From Escherichia coli DSM 30083 = JCM 1649 = ATCC 11775 (GTDB lineage Bacteria; Pseudomonadota; Gammaproteobacteria; Enterobacterales; Enterobacteriaceae), in contig NZ_CP033092.2 in NCBI RefSeq assembly GCF_003697165.2, forward strand, positions 434,001-498,000: a DNA stretch of 64,000 nt, in the 5' to 3' direction. The position numbers were made by a program, and so were the translations under genes. Positions 44,109 through 53,337 of the stretch are shown piece after piece; position 1 is the stretch's first letter; each line of letters begins with the position of its first letter. The notes beneath the pieces are model-generated. The model searched no databases, was not told the origin of the DNA, and was given only the letters and a program-made list of their open reading frames with translations.

Positions 44109-45560
44109 TTATTTATCAGTAGTCAAAACGGTAGCTTGCGGGACGGATGTACCGAAACGGTTTCCGACCAGGAAAGCCAGCAAACTTAGTAGTAACGAGG
44201 GCACGATAGGGTGGAAGCCCAGGTACTGAATATTCAGCTTCGCGAGTACGGCATACAGCACGCCGCCAACGATCATCGCACTTAGCGCGCCTTTGGCGTT
44301 GGCACGTTCCCAGTAAAGACCCAGCACCAGCGGCCACAGGAAAACGGCTTCCAGCCCACCGAAGGCCAGCAAATTCAGCCAGATGATCATTTCTGGCGGC
44401 TTCCAGGCGGCAAGCAGCAGCAACGCACCGAGAACCAACGTGATCACCGCCGACATCCGCTTCAGACGCGTCTCGTTTTGCATTTGATCCGGACGGATAT
44501 TCAGATAGAGATCTTTAATGATCGTAGCGGAACTTTGCAGCAGTTGGGCGTTAATTGTCGACATGATCGCAGCCATCGGTGCAGCCAGGAAGATCCCGGC
44601 GGCAAACGGTGGCAGCACTTTTACCATTAACGTCGGGATCACCAGATCCGGTACGGTGAGATCGGGGATCACCGCCCGACCTAACGCTCCGGCCAGATGC
44701 ATACCGAACATCAGGATTGCGACTACAATCGTACCGATAATGATCCCCCGATGTACGGCTTTGCTGTCTTTATAAGAGATACAGCGCACCGCAGTATGCG
44801 GCAGGCCTATAACGCCAAAGCACACCAGTACCCAGAACGACGTCATAAAGGCAGGCGACAGAATATCGTCAGCGCCTTGTGGCGTAACCAGTTGCGGATC
44901 GATGGTTTGCAGCGTGTCTACCGCATTACTTAAACCACCTGCGGCATGTACCACGCCAATAAGCAGCACAACGGTGCCAATCAGCATCACCAGCCCTTGC
45001 ATGGTGTCGTTCAGCACGCTGGCGCGAAAGCCGCCAAAGGCGGTATACAACGCAATGCTGATACCGAAAATCAGCAGCCCGGTTTCATAAGGAATACCCG
45101 CCGCGGTTTCCAGCAGGCGCGCACCGCCGATAAACTGCACGGTCATCGCACCAACGAACGCAACCAGCAAACTCAAACTCGCCAGCCATACCAGAAGACG
45201 ACTCTGGTAGCGGGCAAACAGCATATCGTTCAGCGTCACCGCATTGTAGCGGCGCGCAAGAATTGCGAACTTCTTGCCGAGAATACCGAGCGAAAGCCAG
45301 ACTGCAGGAAGCTGAATCATCGCTAGCAATACCCAGCCCAGGCCGTATTTATAAGCAGCTCCAGGCCCGCCGATAAACGAACTGGCACTGATATAGGTCG
45401 CGGTGAGCGTCATCGCCAGCACAATACCGCCCATAGAGCGGCTGCCGAGGAAATACTCATTAAGGAAGGTGCCAGTGCTCCGTTTACGCATCGCATAAAC
45501 AGAGATACCGAACACCACCACCAGATAGGCGACCAGCGGTAGAATCACTTCAAGCTGCAT
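44109..45560 (-). CDS. panF: Sodium/pantothenate symporter PanF
   Basis: The 483-aa product begins [19 protein letters not shown]; the second of two ATGs is chosen because GGAGG lies 6 nt before it. It belongs to the SSF family with about 12-13 membrane spans, and the segment [20 protein letters not shown] corresponds to the sodium-site region. It imports pantothenate, the coenzyme A precursor. Its start overlaps the yhdT end. Confidence 0.96.
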
Positions 45561-45792
45561 CGTCATCCTCCAGCGGGATATCGCGATAGATAAATTTCAC
45601 CATCGCCCAGCACAGTCCAATAAACAGCAGCGGCGTCAGGATGCAGGCCATCTCAAACCAGCGCGGAAAGCCGGTAAAACCGGGGGCAACGCCAGGTAAG
45701 TAAGCGGCTACTAACCATACCGCCAGATACAAAAGGGTCAGCCCCAGCGCCCAGCGCGCCTCTTTATGGGCCTGAACAAAACGAGTGTCCAC
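45550..45792 (-). CDS. yhdT: DUF997 membrane protein YhdT
   Basis: The 80-aa product starts at a GTG (reads MDTRFVQAHKEARWALGLT) 8 nt after GAGGA. It has two hydrophobic spans. The 3' end overlaps panF, and small SSF-associated membrane proteins of this kind often accompany such symporters, so a role with PanF is likely but unproven. The sugar locus begins 92 nt upstream, displacing it from accC. Confidence 0.9.
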   Translation of the reverse strand: MDTRFVQAHKEARWALGLTLLYLAVWLVAAYLPGVAPGFTGFPRWFEMACILTPLLFIGLCWAMVKFIYRDIPLEDDDAA

Positions 45793-45884
45793 GGAAGGGG
45801 TCCTCCTCATGGGGGGATACGAGAAACGGGCAATTCTACGGCAAGTCTTCAGGCAGGGAAAATAATCTGACAGAAAATTGCCGT

Positions 45885-46841
45885 TCAGTGCTGCTGCAAA
45901 AAGTCTTCAATGTCTGCCAGTGAGGATATCCCTTCCATCGGACCTTGCCGCATTACGGCGAGCGCGCCACTGGCATTTGCATATTGCAGCGCCTTGTGTG
46001 CCGGGAAACCGGATAAGAAAAGAGTGATAAACGTTGCGCCAAAGCAGTCGCCTGCACCCGTTGGATCGATAATTTCGATATCGTGACCTGCAACATGCTG
46101 GGCGTGTAATGTACCGTTTTTAAGCTTGTAATAGCTGGCCCCACGCTGGGCGCGTTTTATCGCCACATGTTTTACGCCGCCGTGGAGAAGATCGCTAACA
46201 ATCTGTTCCTCTGACAGATTTTTGTGACGCGCGAAGAAAGGGAGTTAGCTTTCGCTGGGGATAAAAATATCCGTATATTCAATCAAATAATCGAGAGCCT
46301 GCGCCATTTCAGGAATGCTCAGCATCTCTTTGCGAATATTGGGATCGAAAGAAACGGTGCCGCCAGCCGATTTGATCGTCGTTATTGCTTTACGCATGAC
46401 ATCGATCATGCGAAATGAGAACAACGATGAGCCCACAATATGCAGATGGTTACACTGTTTAAGCAGATCCTTATCAATGTGCTCGGCAGTAAACAAACCG
46501 CAGGCGCTGTTAGGGATATTAAAGACGAAATCCCGCTGCTGGGGATTTTGATAACTCACGAACGCCGTACCTGTGACGGCATTGTTCATAACATGGATCC
46601 CATCGGTAATGACACCTTCATGACGGAGACGCTCTATAATGAGTCGGGCAAAATCATCATTACCAACACATCCAAAGAAGATGGCCCGATGGGACAGTTT
46701 TGCCACCTGAGCAGCAAAAATTGCTGGCGCACCGCTGGGAAATGGCCCGATAAACTCCCCAGGCTGAGTGAATTTTTGATGTGGGTTGCGGGACAAAAAC
46801 TCGGCCAGCAATTCGCCCATAGCGCAGATAGTTATTGTCAC
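45885..46841 (-). pseudogene. PfkB-family sugar kinase with an in-frame stop codon
   Basis: The full reading from the GTG at 46839-46841 (AGGGG just upstream) to the TGA at 45885-45887 would encode 318 aa, close to the 320 aa of the intact paralogue at 52375-53337 and similar to it throughout. The amino part has PFPSGAPAIFAAQVA; the carboxyl part has the PfkB signature DPTGAGDCFGATF with the catalytic aspartate. A TAA at 46245-46247 replaces the codon aligned with the conserved glutamate of PSEGE in the paralogue. The frame is identical on both sides, so one substitution (for example GAA to TAA) explains it. The truncated product would lack the ATP site and catalytic base. Confidence 0.88.
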
Positions 46842-46851
46842 AAAACCCCTC

Positions 46852-47682
46852 TCATTCCTGAAGCCTTTCGCGATTGGACCAGGTAAAGCACTCATTACTG
46901 GTATAAAGGATAACGAAATCAGCCGACTGCAATTGTTGCTGATATTGTTCGTTAATGCTGCGGCTGACGATCACATTTTCTGCCTGATGCAAATGCCCGA
47001 TAGCAGCCGTTGATGGCGCAGGATCGGCGGCAACGATAACCGTCTTATTCTGGGCATGATCGAAACAGAGCTGCCAGGCAGCGGCGAGTCTGGGAACGTT
47101 GATATTTAAAGTACCATCAGCATCCAGATGGCTGATTTCCAGAATGCTATGTGTAATGGTGAAATGCTGAAGTGCCTGTTCAAGCGGTTTTCCGGCCAGT
47201 GCGGTGTCGGGGCGCAGCATTTCACTGCCAGCCAGTATTATTTCGCCATCAATAAACTGATTTGCCAGCAGCGCATGTTCGGGATCGTTGGTGATCAGAC
47301 GCAGTTTTTTCACTTCGCTGAGCAATGGAATGATCTTACGGCAGATTGTCCCATGTCCAAGAAATAGCGTGTCACGATCGCGAATTAACCGTGCGCAATG
47401 TCGTGCTATTTCCATTTGTTGTGCCAGAGACAATGGCGCGATCGGTTGTATCGCTTCTGGTTCAGAGGAGAGTGGTGTCGCAATAGCACCGCCAAATGAT
47501 CGCTTTAAATATCCCTGTTGCTCCAGATAACTGAGATCGCCGCGGATCGTCACGCCAGAGACACCAAGTTGCGCAGATAAGTCATCAACTTTGATTTCAC
47601 CCTGGGCGGCAACAATTTCTGCAATTTTTAATCTGCGTTTCAGTAGGTTAGACGATTTTCTCGGCACGTTAACACTCTTCAT
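46852..47682 (-). CDS. DeoR-family transcriptional repressor of the sugar locus
   Basis: The 276-aa product begins MKSVNVPRKSSNLLKRRLK. The winged helix-turn-helix lies at about residues 16-66 (VDDLSAQLGVSGVTIRGDL), followed by a sugar-phosphate sensor domain (FLGHGTICRKIIPLL and LITNDPEHALLA). It is divergent from the aldolase-transport operon and 10 nt upstream of the kinase pseudogene. By family precedent it represses until a pathway phosphosugar binds. It belongs to the GatR/AgaR/SrlR-type family, but I do not recognise a named orthologue. Confidence 0.88.
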   Translation of the reverse strand: MKSVNVPRKSSNLLKRRLKIAEIVAAQGEIKVDDLSAQLGVSGVTIRGDLSYLEQQGYLKRSFGGAIATPLSSEPEAIQPIAPLSLAQQMEIARHCARLIRDRDTLFLGHGTICRKIIPLLSEVKKLRLITNDPEHALLANQFIDGEIILAGSEMLRPDTALAGKPLEQALQHFTITHSILEISHLDADGTLNINVPRLAAAWQLCFDHAQNKTVIVAADPAPSTAAIGHLHQAENVIVSRSINEQYQQQLQSADFVILYTSNECFTWSNRERLQE

Positions 47683-48022
47683 TGGCCTTTAATGCGTAAC
47701 ACTATAGCCCCTTGTATTTTTCTTTGAAAGTTATCCTTCAATCATATCGACAATTCGAAAAGAAAATCATGGGTCAAAAATTGCAACGAAAATAGCTTAA
47801 TACATTGAAAAATAAATGAATATATTCATATTTATGCAGGGTTTCCATTGGTTTCACTTGCAAAGTGAAAAATAAATTAAGTTATTTTTGTAAGTTATTT
47901 TGATGATGTTCGACATGCATCACGCTTTTTGCTGCTTTTGCTGTGCTAGTTTGCTTTCAAAATGAAAGTGAAGATTCTCTTTCTTCATTTTGTAAGGCGA
48001 ACGACAAATAACAGGAGCTGCG
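47683..48022. promoter_or_regulatory. Divergent control region of the sugar locus with candidate operators
   Basis: This AT-rich gene-free region separates the repressor and aldolase genes. Three palindromes stand out: ATGAATATATTCAT at 47816-47829; TTTCACTTGCAAAGTGAAA at 47852-47870 (8-bp arms, 3-bp spacer); and CTTTCAAAATGAAAG at 47954-47968 (6-bp arms, 3-bp spacer), with a further AAAATGAA/TTCATTTT pair at 47959-47991. The last is placed to cover the aldolase operon's transcription start. An AGGAGC ribosome-binding site precedes the ATG at 48023. Confidence 0.62.
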
Positions 48023-48877
48023 ATGTATATTATTTCAAGCAAAAACATGCTGAAAAAAGCCCAGTCAGAGGGATATGCCGTCCCTGCTTTCAACATTCAT
48101 AACCTTGAAACTTTACAGGTAGTTGTTGAGAGCGCTGCACAACTTCGCTCTCCCGTTATGCTGGCGGGAACACCCGGTACATATCGTTATGGTGGCGTGG
48201 GAAGTTTAATTTCGTTAGTACAATCGCTGGCTCGCGAGTACAACCTGCCGTTAGTCCTGCATCTCGACCATCATGAAGAGAGTGATGACATTTTTAACAA
48301 GGTTCGCGCAGGGATCCGTTCTGTCATGATTGATGGCTCCCATTTGCCATTTGAAGACAACATTGCGCGAGTGCAAGAAGTTACCACCTTTTGCCATCGC
48401 TTTGATGTTAGCGTTGAGGCCGAGCTAGGGCGTCTTGGCGGCCAGGAGGACGATCTGCGGGTGGATGAAAAAGATTCCGCTTATACCTCACCAGCCGCAG
48501 CTGCAGAGTTTGTTCAACGTACCCAAATTGACTCCCTGGCGGTAGCAATCGGCACAGCACATGGTTTATATGCGCATGAACCACGACTGGATTTTGTGCG
48601 GCTGGAACAGATTCGTCAGCGAGTGGAGATTCCGCTGGTGTTGCATGGTGCTTCGGGCTTATCGGAACAGGACGTTCAGCACTGTATTCGTCGCGGTATT
48701 TGTAAAGTAAATGTCGCGACAGAATTGAAAATTGCGTTTGCCGATGCGTTAAAAGGATATTTCTACAACAATCCTGCGGCAAATGATCCACGTCACTATA
48801 TGCAGCCCGCAAAGGCCGCCATGAAAGAAGTCGTAATTCGTATTATTGGCGTCTGTGGTAGTGAAGGAAAAATTTAA
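48023..48877 (+). CDS. Class II ketose-1,6-bisphosphate aldolase, GatY/KbaY-like
   Basis: The 284-aa product begins MYIISSKNMLKKAQSEGYA and aligns along its full length with E. coli GatY and KbaY, tagatose-bisphosphate aldolase subunits. Zinc and catalytic motifs are intact: LVLHLDHHEE (about residues 76-85), EAELGRLGGQEDD, GTAHGLYAHEP and PLVLHGASGLSEQD. The expected reaction is cleavage of a ketohexose 1,6-bisphosphate to dihydroxyacetone phosphate and glyceraldehyde 3-phosphate. No GatZ/KbaZ partner gene is nearby. It is the first gene of the plus-strand operon. Confidence 0.88.
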   Translation: MYIISSKNMLKKAQSEGYAVPAFNIHNLETLQVVVESAAQLRSPVMLAGTPGTYRYGGVGSLISLVQSLAREYNLPLVLHLDHHEESDDIFNKVRAGIRSVMIDGSHLPFEDNIARVQEVTTFCHRFDVSVEAELGRLGGQEDDLRVDEKDSAYTSPAAAAEFVQRTQIDSLAVAIGTAHGLYAHEPRLDFVRLEQIRQRVEIPLVLHGASGLSEQDVQHCIRRGICKVNVATELKIAFADALKGYFYNNPAANDPRHYMQPAKAAMKEVVIRIIGVCGSEGKI

Positions 48878-48912
48878 TACGTTGTACCCTACAAAAACAA
48901 TGAGGATTGTTT

Positions 48913-49803
48913 ATGAAAAATATTAAATTACTTGGTTCAGCTATGTTGGTGAGCCTGGCATTGTTCTCGCAAAGTTCGTTGGCAAAAGAGTATAAAATTG
49001 GTGCGTCATTATTAACACAACAACATCCATTCTATATTGATCTTGCGAATGCCATGAAAGAAGAGGCAAAAAAAGACAATGTCAATTTAAGTGTCTCTAT
49101 TGCCAACCAGGATTTAAACAAACAACTTTCTGATGTTGAGGATTTTATTACTAAAAAAGTGGATGCCATTATTGTCTCTCCGGTCGATTCGAAAGGCGTC
49201 CAGGCAGCGATAATTAAAGCCGATAAGGCCGGTATTCCCGTTATCACCGTCGACGTCGCTGCGGAAGGCGTTCCGGTCGTATCGCATGTTGCGACCGATA
49301 ACTATGCGGGAGGCGTTGAAGCAGGCAAGTTAATGGGTAAACTTTTGCATGGTAAAGGTACTGTAGCCATTATTTCTTATCCGGCACTACAATCGGTGGT
49401 TGCGCGCGTTGATGGTTTTAAGAAAGGGTTAAGCGATACACCGGATATTAAAATTGTTGCTGAACAGCCTGGTATTACGCGGGCTGAAGCGTTAACGACT
49501 GCGCAAAACATTATGCAGGCAAACGCCAACCTGAATGGTCTGTTTGGCTTTGGTGATGATGCGGCGCTGGCAGCGGTTATCGCAGCAAAATCTGCGCATA
49601 ACGACAACATCAAAATCATTGGTTTTGACGGCATGAAAGAAGCGTGTGATGCTGTTGACAGTGAAAAAACGTTTGCGGCCGTGATTCGGCAATATCCCGA
49701 TCAAATGGGGGCTAAAGCCATTGATGCCGCTGTTGATCACCTCAATGGTAAACCGGTAGAAAAAATGATCCCGGTACAACCCGGCGTTTATACAGGTAAA
49801 TAG
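48913..49803 (+). CDS. Periplasmic sugar-binding protein (RbsB family)
   Basis: The 296-aa product begins MKNIKLLGSAMLVSLALFS; this ATG has GAGG 7 nt upstream. A signal peptide of about 24 residues ends in SSLA, before KEYKIGASLLTQQHPFY. The rest is a type I pentose/hexose-binding fold with DAIIVSPVDSKGVQAAI, VATDNYAGG and GFDGMKEA. It delivers the sugar to the ATPase and permease encoded next. The substrate is not determined by sequence. Confidence 0.88.
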   Translation: MKNIKLLGSAMLVSLALFSQSSLAKEYKIGASLLTQQHPFYIDLANAMKEEAKKDNVNLSVSIANQDLNKQLSDVEDFITKKVDAIIVSPVDSKGVQAAIIKADKAGIPVITVDVAAEGVPVVSHVATDNYAGGVEAGKLMGKLLHGKGTVAIISYPALQSVVARVDGFKKGLSDTPDIKIVAEQPGITRAEALTTAQNIMQANANLNGLFGFGDDAALAAVIAAKSAHNDNIKIIGFDGMKEACDAVDSEKTFAAVIRQYPDQMGAKAIDAAVDHLNGKPVEKMIPVQPGVYTGK

Positions 49804-49863
49804 TAAATATCTTCACCTCACAACAAAACGTTATTGGCGTTTTGTTGTGACACCGAGGTCATT

Positions 49864-51363
49864 ATGACGGATGTTATTCTTGATGTTTCGCATATTGCGA
49901 AGACATTTGGTCATGTTCAGGCATTAAAAGATATTACACTCTCTTTACGTAAAGGGCGGGTGCATACTTTATTAGGCGAGAATGGTGCCGGTAAATCGAC
50001 ATTAATGAAAATACTGGCCGGTGTTTATCCGCCAACCCAGGGAACGATAACACTACGTGGTGAAACCATCACCATTAATAATCCGCAGCATTCTCGCCAG
50101 TTAGGGATTGCGATTATTTTTCAGGAACTGAGCCTGAGTAATAATATGACCGTGGCGGAAAATATTTATGCCAATAATGAACCGCGACGTTTTGGCATCA
50201 TTAACGATAAAAAAATGCTCGCAGATTGCCAGAATCTCCTCGCGGACCTGGGCATACCACTAGACCCACTGGAAATGGTCGGCAATATGTCGATGGCACA
50301 TAGGCAACTGGTAGAAATTGCTAAAGCCTTAAGCTATGCAGCGGATGTCGTGATTATGGATGAACCGACATCCTCGCTAAGTGATAATGAAGCGGAGATC
50401 CTGTTTAACATTATTGAAAAATTAAAGCAGCGAGGCTGTGCGGTTATTTATATCTCTCATCGCATGGATGAAATTATGCGGATTTCAGATGATATTTCGG
50501 TGATCCGCGACGGTGAGTATATCGCTACGCATGAAAAGAAAAACAGTGATATCCAGCACTTGATTGCCCAAATGGTTGGTCGGGAAATGAAAAATATTTG
50601 GCCAGCACGTCTTGGGGAAAAACCGGATGAAAATGTTCCTGCAAAACTGGAAGTAAAAAATCTTTCCCATCCTTCGCTTTTTAAAGAGGTCAGTTTCGCT
50701 GTGCGTCCGGGGGAAGTCCTCGGATTTTTTGGCCTGGTGGGGGCCGGGCGTTCCGATGTGATGAAGGCGCTATTTGGCCTCGTTTCGTATCACGGGACTG
50801 TGTTGATTGATGGTAAGGAAGTCAGGATCGCTAATCCCAAACAGGCTATTGATCATGGCATTGCTTTTGTGACCGAAAACCGCAAGGAAGAAGGGTTAGT
50901 GCTGATGCACGACGTCAATATGAACACGCACCATGTGGCGTTTCAATATAACGCTTCGCGGATGGGACTCATCAATCACCGACAAGAAGAGGCGAAGACG
51001 CTGCAATCAATTGCCAGAATGAACACTAAAGTGAGTTCTGTGCATCAGGCAGTGGGAGCACTGAGCGGCGGTAATCAACAGAAAATCGTGTTATCGAAGT
51101 GGCTGGAGAAAACTCCGCGTATTTTATTGCTCGATGAGCCAACGCGCGGAGTGGATGTCGGCGCAAAATTTGAAATCTATAACGTGATACGTCAACTGGC
51201 TGCGGCAGGGACAGCAATTATTCTGGTGTCCTCTGAACTGCCAGAAGTCATGGCACTTAGCGATCGTCTGGTGGTAATGCGTAATAAAACGATTGCCGAT
51301 ATTTATTCATGTGAAAATTTAACGCAGATACAGGTAATGACCGCTGCAACAGGAGTACGTTAA
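49864..51363 (+). CDS. Sugar ABC transporter ATPase, two nucleotide-binding domains
   Basis: The 499-aa product begins MTDVILDVSHIAKTFGHVQ. The first domain has Walker A GENGAGKST and Walker B VVIMDEPTSSL, but its signature is the degenerate NMSMAHRQL. The second has the degenerate Walker A GLVGAGRSD, the signature LSGGNQQK and Walker B ILLLDEPTRGVDVG. This pattern is typical of RbsA/MglA-type ATPases of the CUT2 class. It directly abuts the permease gene. Confidence 0.9.
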   Translation: MTDVILDVSHIAKTFGHVQALKDITLSLRKGRVHTLLGENGAGKSTLMKILAGVYPPTQGTITLRGETITINNPQHSRQLGIAIIFQELSLSNNMTVAENIYANNEPRRFGIINDKKMLADCQNLLADLGIPLDPLEMVGNMSMAHRQLVEIAKALSYAADVVIMDEPTSSLSDNEAEILFNIIEKLKQRGCAVIYISHRMDEIMRISDDISVIRDGEYIATHEKKNSDIQHLIAQMVGREMKNIWPARLGEKPDENVPAKLEVKNLSHPSLFKEVSFAVRPGEVLGFFGLVGAGRSDVMKALFGLVSYHGTVLIDGKEVRIANPKQAIDHGIAFVTENRKEEGLVLMHDVNMNTHHVAFQYNASRMGLINHRQEEAKTLQSIARMNTKVSSVHQAVGALSGGNQQKIVLSKWLEKTPRILLLDEPTRGVDVGAKFEIYNVIRQLAAAGTAIILVSSELPEVMALSDRLVVMRNKTIADIYSCENLTQIQVMTAATGVR

Positions 51364-52353
51364 ATGACAGAGAAAACTCTTGCCAGTCCGAAACCTTCGG
51401 AAATTCCCATTGCAAATAATTTTAAAAAAGTCTTCAGGCAATATGGTGGTATCCTCAGTGGAATGGTGGTGTTAATCATTCTGTTCAGTTTTATTAATGA
51501 CAGTTTTTTTACCGCCAATAACATTACTAATATTATTCTTCAGGTTTCGATAATTGCAATTACCGCCTATGGAATGACTTATGTGCTTTTGCTTGGCGAT
51601 ATTGATTTATCGGTCGGTTCAACCATTGCATTGATTGGCACATTTGCTGCGCTTGGGGCTTCATGGGGAATTCCATTTGTTTTATTGGTCCCATTATCCA
51701 TTATTGCAGCACTGACTCTGGGGATGATAAATGGTGGCTTGACGGCTATAGCGGGGATCCCGTCGTTTATTGTCACCGTTGCTACTATGGGGATCTTCCG
51801 TGGTATCGCTTATATAGTGACCGATGGTATGCCCATCATGATTAAAGATGATGCCTTTCTGGCGCTGGGGAATGGAGAATTTCTCTATATACCTATTCCA
51901 ATCTGGATATTAATTATCTTATTGCTGATTAACCATTTCATTCTTACTAAAACAACCTTTGGACGAAAGATTTATATCACTGGTGGTAATAAAGAAGCGG
52001 CAATTTATTCAGGGATAAATGTCACCCGCTTGAAAATTAAAGTCTTTATGATTACAGCCGTGCTGGCAGGTATCAGCGGGATGATCCTTGCCTCACGCCT
52101 CTATTCCGGGCAACCGAATTCCGCGTTGAGCTACGAACTGGATGCTATTGCCGCGGCTGTACTGGGAGGCACCAGCCTGAACGGCGGCTATGGAACCGTG
52201 GTGGGGACGGTGATCGGCGCATTAACCATCGGCGTTATTAATAATGGCATGAACTTAATGAATGTTCCTTATTTTTACCAGATGGTGGTTAAAGGATTAG
52301 TCATTCTTGTAGCCGTTTATTTTGACGTAAGAAATAAAAGAAAACGCAGCTAA
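51364..52353 (+). CDS. Sugar ABC transporter permease (RbsC family)
   Basis: The 329-aa product begins MTEKTLASPKPSEIPIANN, with the ATG immediately after the ATPase stop. It is highly hydrophobic with about eight to ten spans. CUT2 permease motifs are GDIDLSVGSTIALIG (about residues 79-93) and AAAVLGGTSLNGGYGTVVGT (about 262-281). It forms the membrane channel of the importer. Confidence 0.9.
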   Translation: MTEKTLASPKPSEIPIANNFKKVFRQYGGILSGMVVLIILFSFINDSFFTANNITNIILQVSIIAITAYGMTYVLLLGDIDLSVGSTIALIGTFAALGASWGIPFVLLVPLSIIAALTLGMINGGLTAIAGIPSFIVTVATMGIFRGIAYIVTDGMPIMIKDDAFLALGNGEFLYIPIPIWILIILLLINHFILTKTTFGRKIYITGGNKEAAIYSGINVTRLKIKVFMITAVLAGISGMILASRLYSGQPNSALSYELDAIAAAVLGGTSLNGGYGTVVGTVIGALTIGVINNGMNLMNVPYFYQMVVKGLVILVAVYFDVRNKRKRS

Positions 52354-52374
52354 TCATTTCAAGGAATTAATCAT

Positions 52375-53337
52375 ATGAGTAAGGTCTTCACAATTGGAGA
52401 AATTCTGGTTGAAATTATGGCGAGTAAAATCGGCCAGCCATTTGATCAACCAGGTATCTGGAACGGCCCTTATCCCAGTGGTGCGCCCGCTATTTTTATC
52501 GACCAGGTGACACGTCTTGGCGTCCCGTGCGGCATCATTAGCTGCGTGGGGAATGATGGCTTTGGTGATATTAATATACATCGTCTGGCTGCTGACGGTG
52601 TGGACATCAGGGGGATTTCAGTCTTACCTCTGGAAGCCACCGGTAGTGCCTTTGTTACTTATCATAACTCTGGCGATCGCGATTTTATTTTTAATATCAA
52701 GAATGCCGCTTGCGGTAAATTATCGGCACAGCATGTTGATGAAAATATTCTGAAGGATTGTACCCATTTTCATATTATGGGTTCATCCCTGTTTTCATTC
52801 CATATGGTAGACGCAGTAAAAAAAGCAGTAACCATCGTTAAAGCAAATGGTGGCGTTATTTCTTTCGACCCGAATATTCGTAAAGAAATGCTTGATATTC
52901 CAGAAATGCGCGATGCCCTCCACTTTGTTCTTGAGTTAACGGATATCTATATGCCCAGTGAGGGGGAAGTGTTGCTCTTGTCGCCACACTCGACGCCGGA
53001 GCGTGCAATCGCTGGTTTTCTTGAAGAAGGTGTTAAAGAGGTGATTGTGAAGCGCGGCAATCAAGGAGCCAGTTACTACTCCGCGAATGAGCAGTTTCAT
53101 GTTGAGAGCTATCCGGTGGAAGAAGTTGACCCGACCGGTGCGGGAGACTGTTTTGGTGGCGCATGGATTGCCTGCCGCCAGCTAGGGTTTGACGCCCATC
53201 GGGCATTACAATATGCCAACGCCTGCGGTGCACTGGCGGTAACCCGACGTGGCCCAATGGAGGGAACGTCTCGCCTTATGGAAATAGAAACGTTCATCCA
53301 GCGCCATGACATGTCCATTCGGGAAGCAGCACAATGA
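52375..53337 (+). CDS. PfkB-family sugar kinase (intact copy)
   Basis: The 320-aa product begins MSKVFTIGEILVEIMASKI. It has a substrate loop GPYPSGAPAIFIDQV (about residues 30-44), CVGNDGFG, the NxxE-region counterpart YMPSEGEV, and the signature DPTGAGDCFGGAW with the catalytic aspartate and oxyanion-hole glycines near residue 255. It is probably a ketohexose or phosphoketohexose kinase that feeds the aldolase; related tagatose kinases exist. It is about half identical by eye to the broken kinase at 45885-46841, so one ancestor duplicated. Confidence 0.88.
   Translation: MSKVFTIGEILVEIMASKIGQPFDQPGIWNGPYPSGAPAIFIDQVTRLGVPCGIISCVGNDGFGDINIHRLAADGVDIRGISVLPLEATGSAFVTYHNSGDRDFIFNIKNAACGKLSAQHVDENILKDCTHFHIMGSSLFSFHMVDAVKKAVTIVKANGGVISFDPNIRKEMLDIPEMRDALHFVLELTDIYMPSEGEVLLLSPHSTPERAIAGFLEEGVKEVIVKRGNQGASYYSANEQFHVESYPVEEVDPTGAGDCFGGAWIACRQLGFDAHRALQYANACGALAVTRRGPMEGTSRLMEIETFIQRHDMSIREAAQ

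Noticed and set aside
46245..46895. The two kinase pieces (46245-46895 and 45885-46166) as two separate genes
   Set aside because: They are in the same frame, separated only by one TAA, and together align end to end with the intact paralogue.
47901..47935. A CRP site near TGTTCGACATGCATCACG upstream of the aldolase gene
   Set aside because: Only one half-site fits the TGTGA-N6-TCACA consensus, which is too weak to report as a feature.
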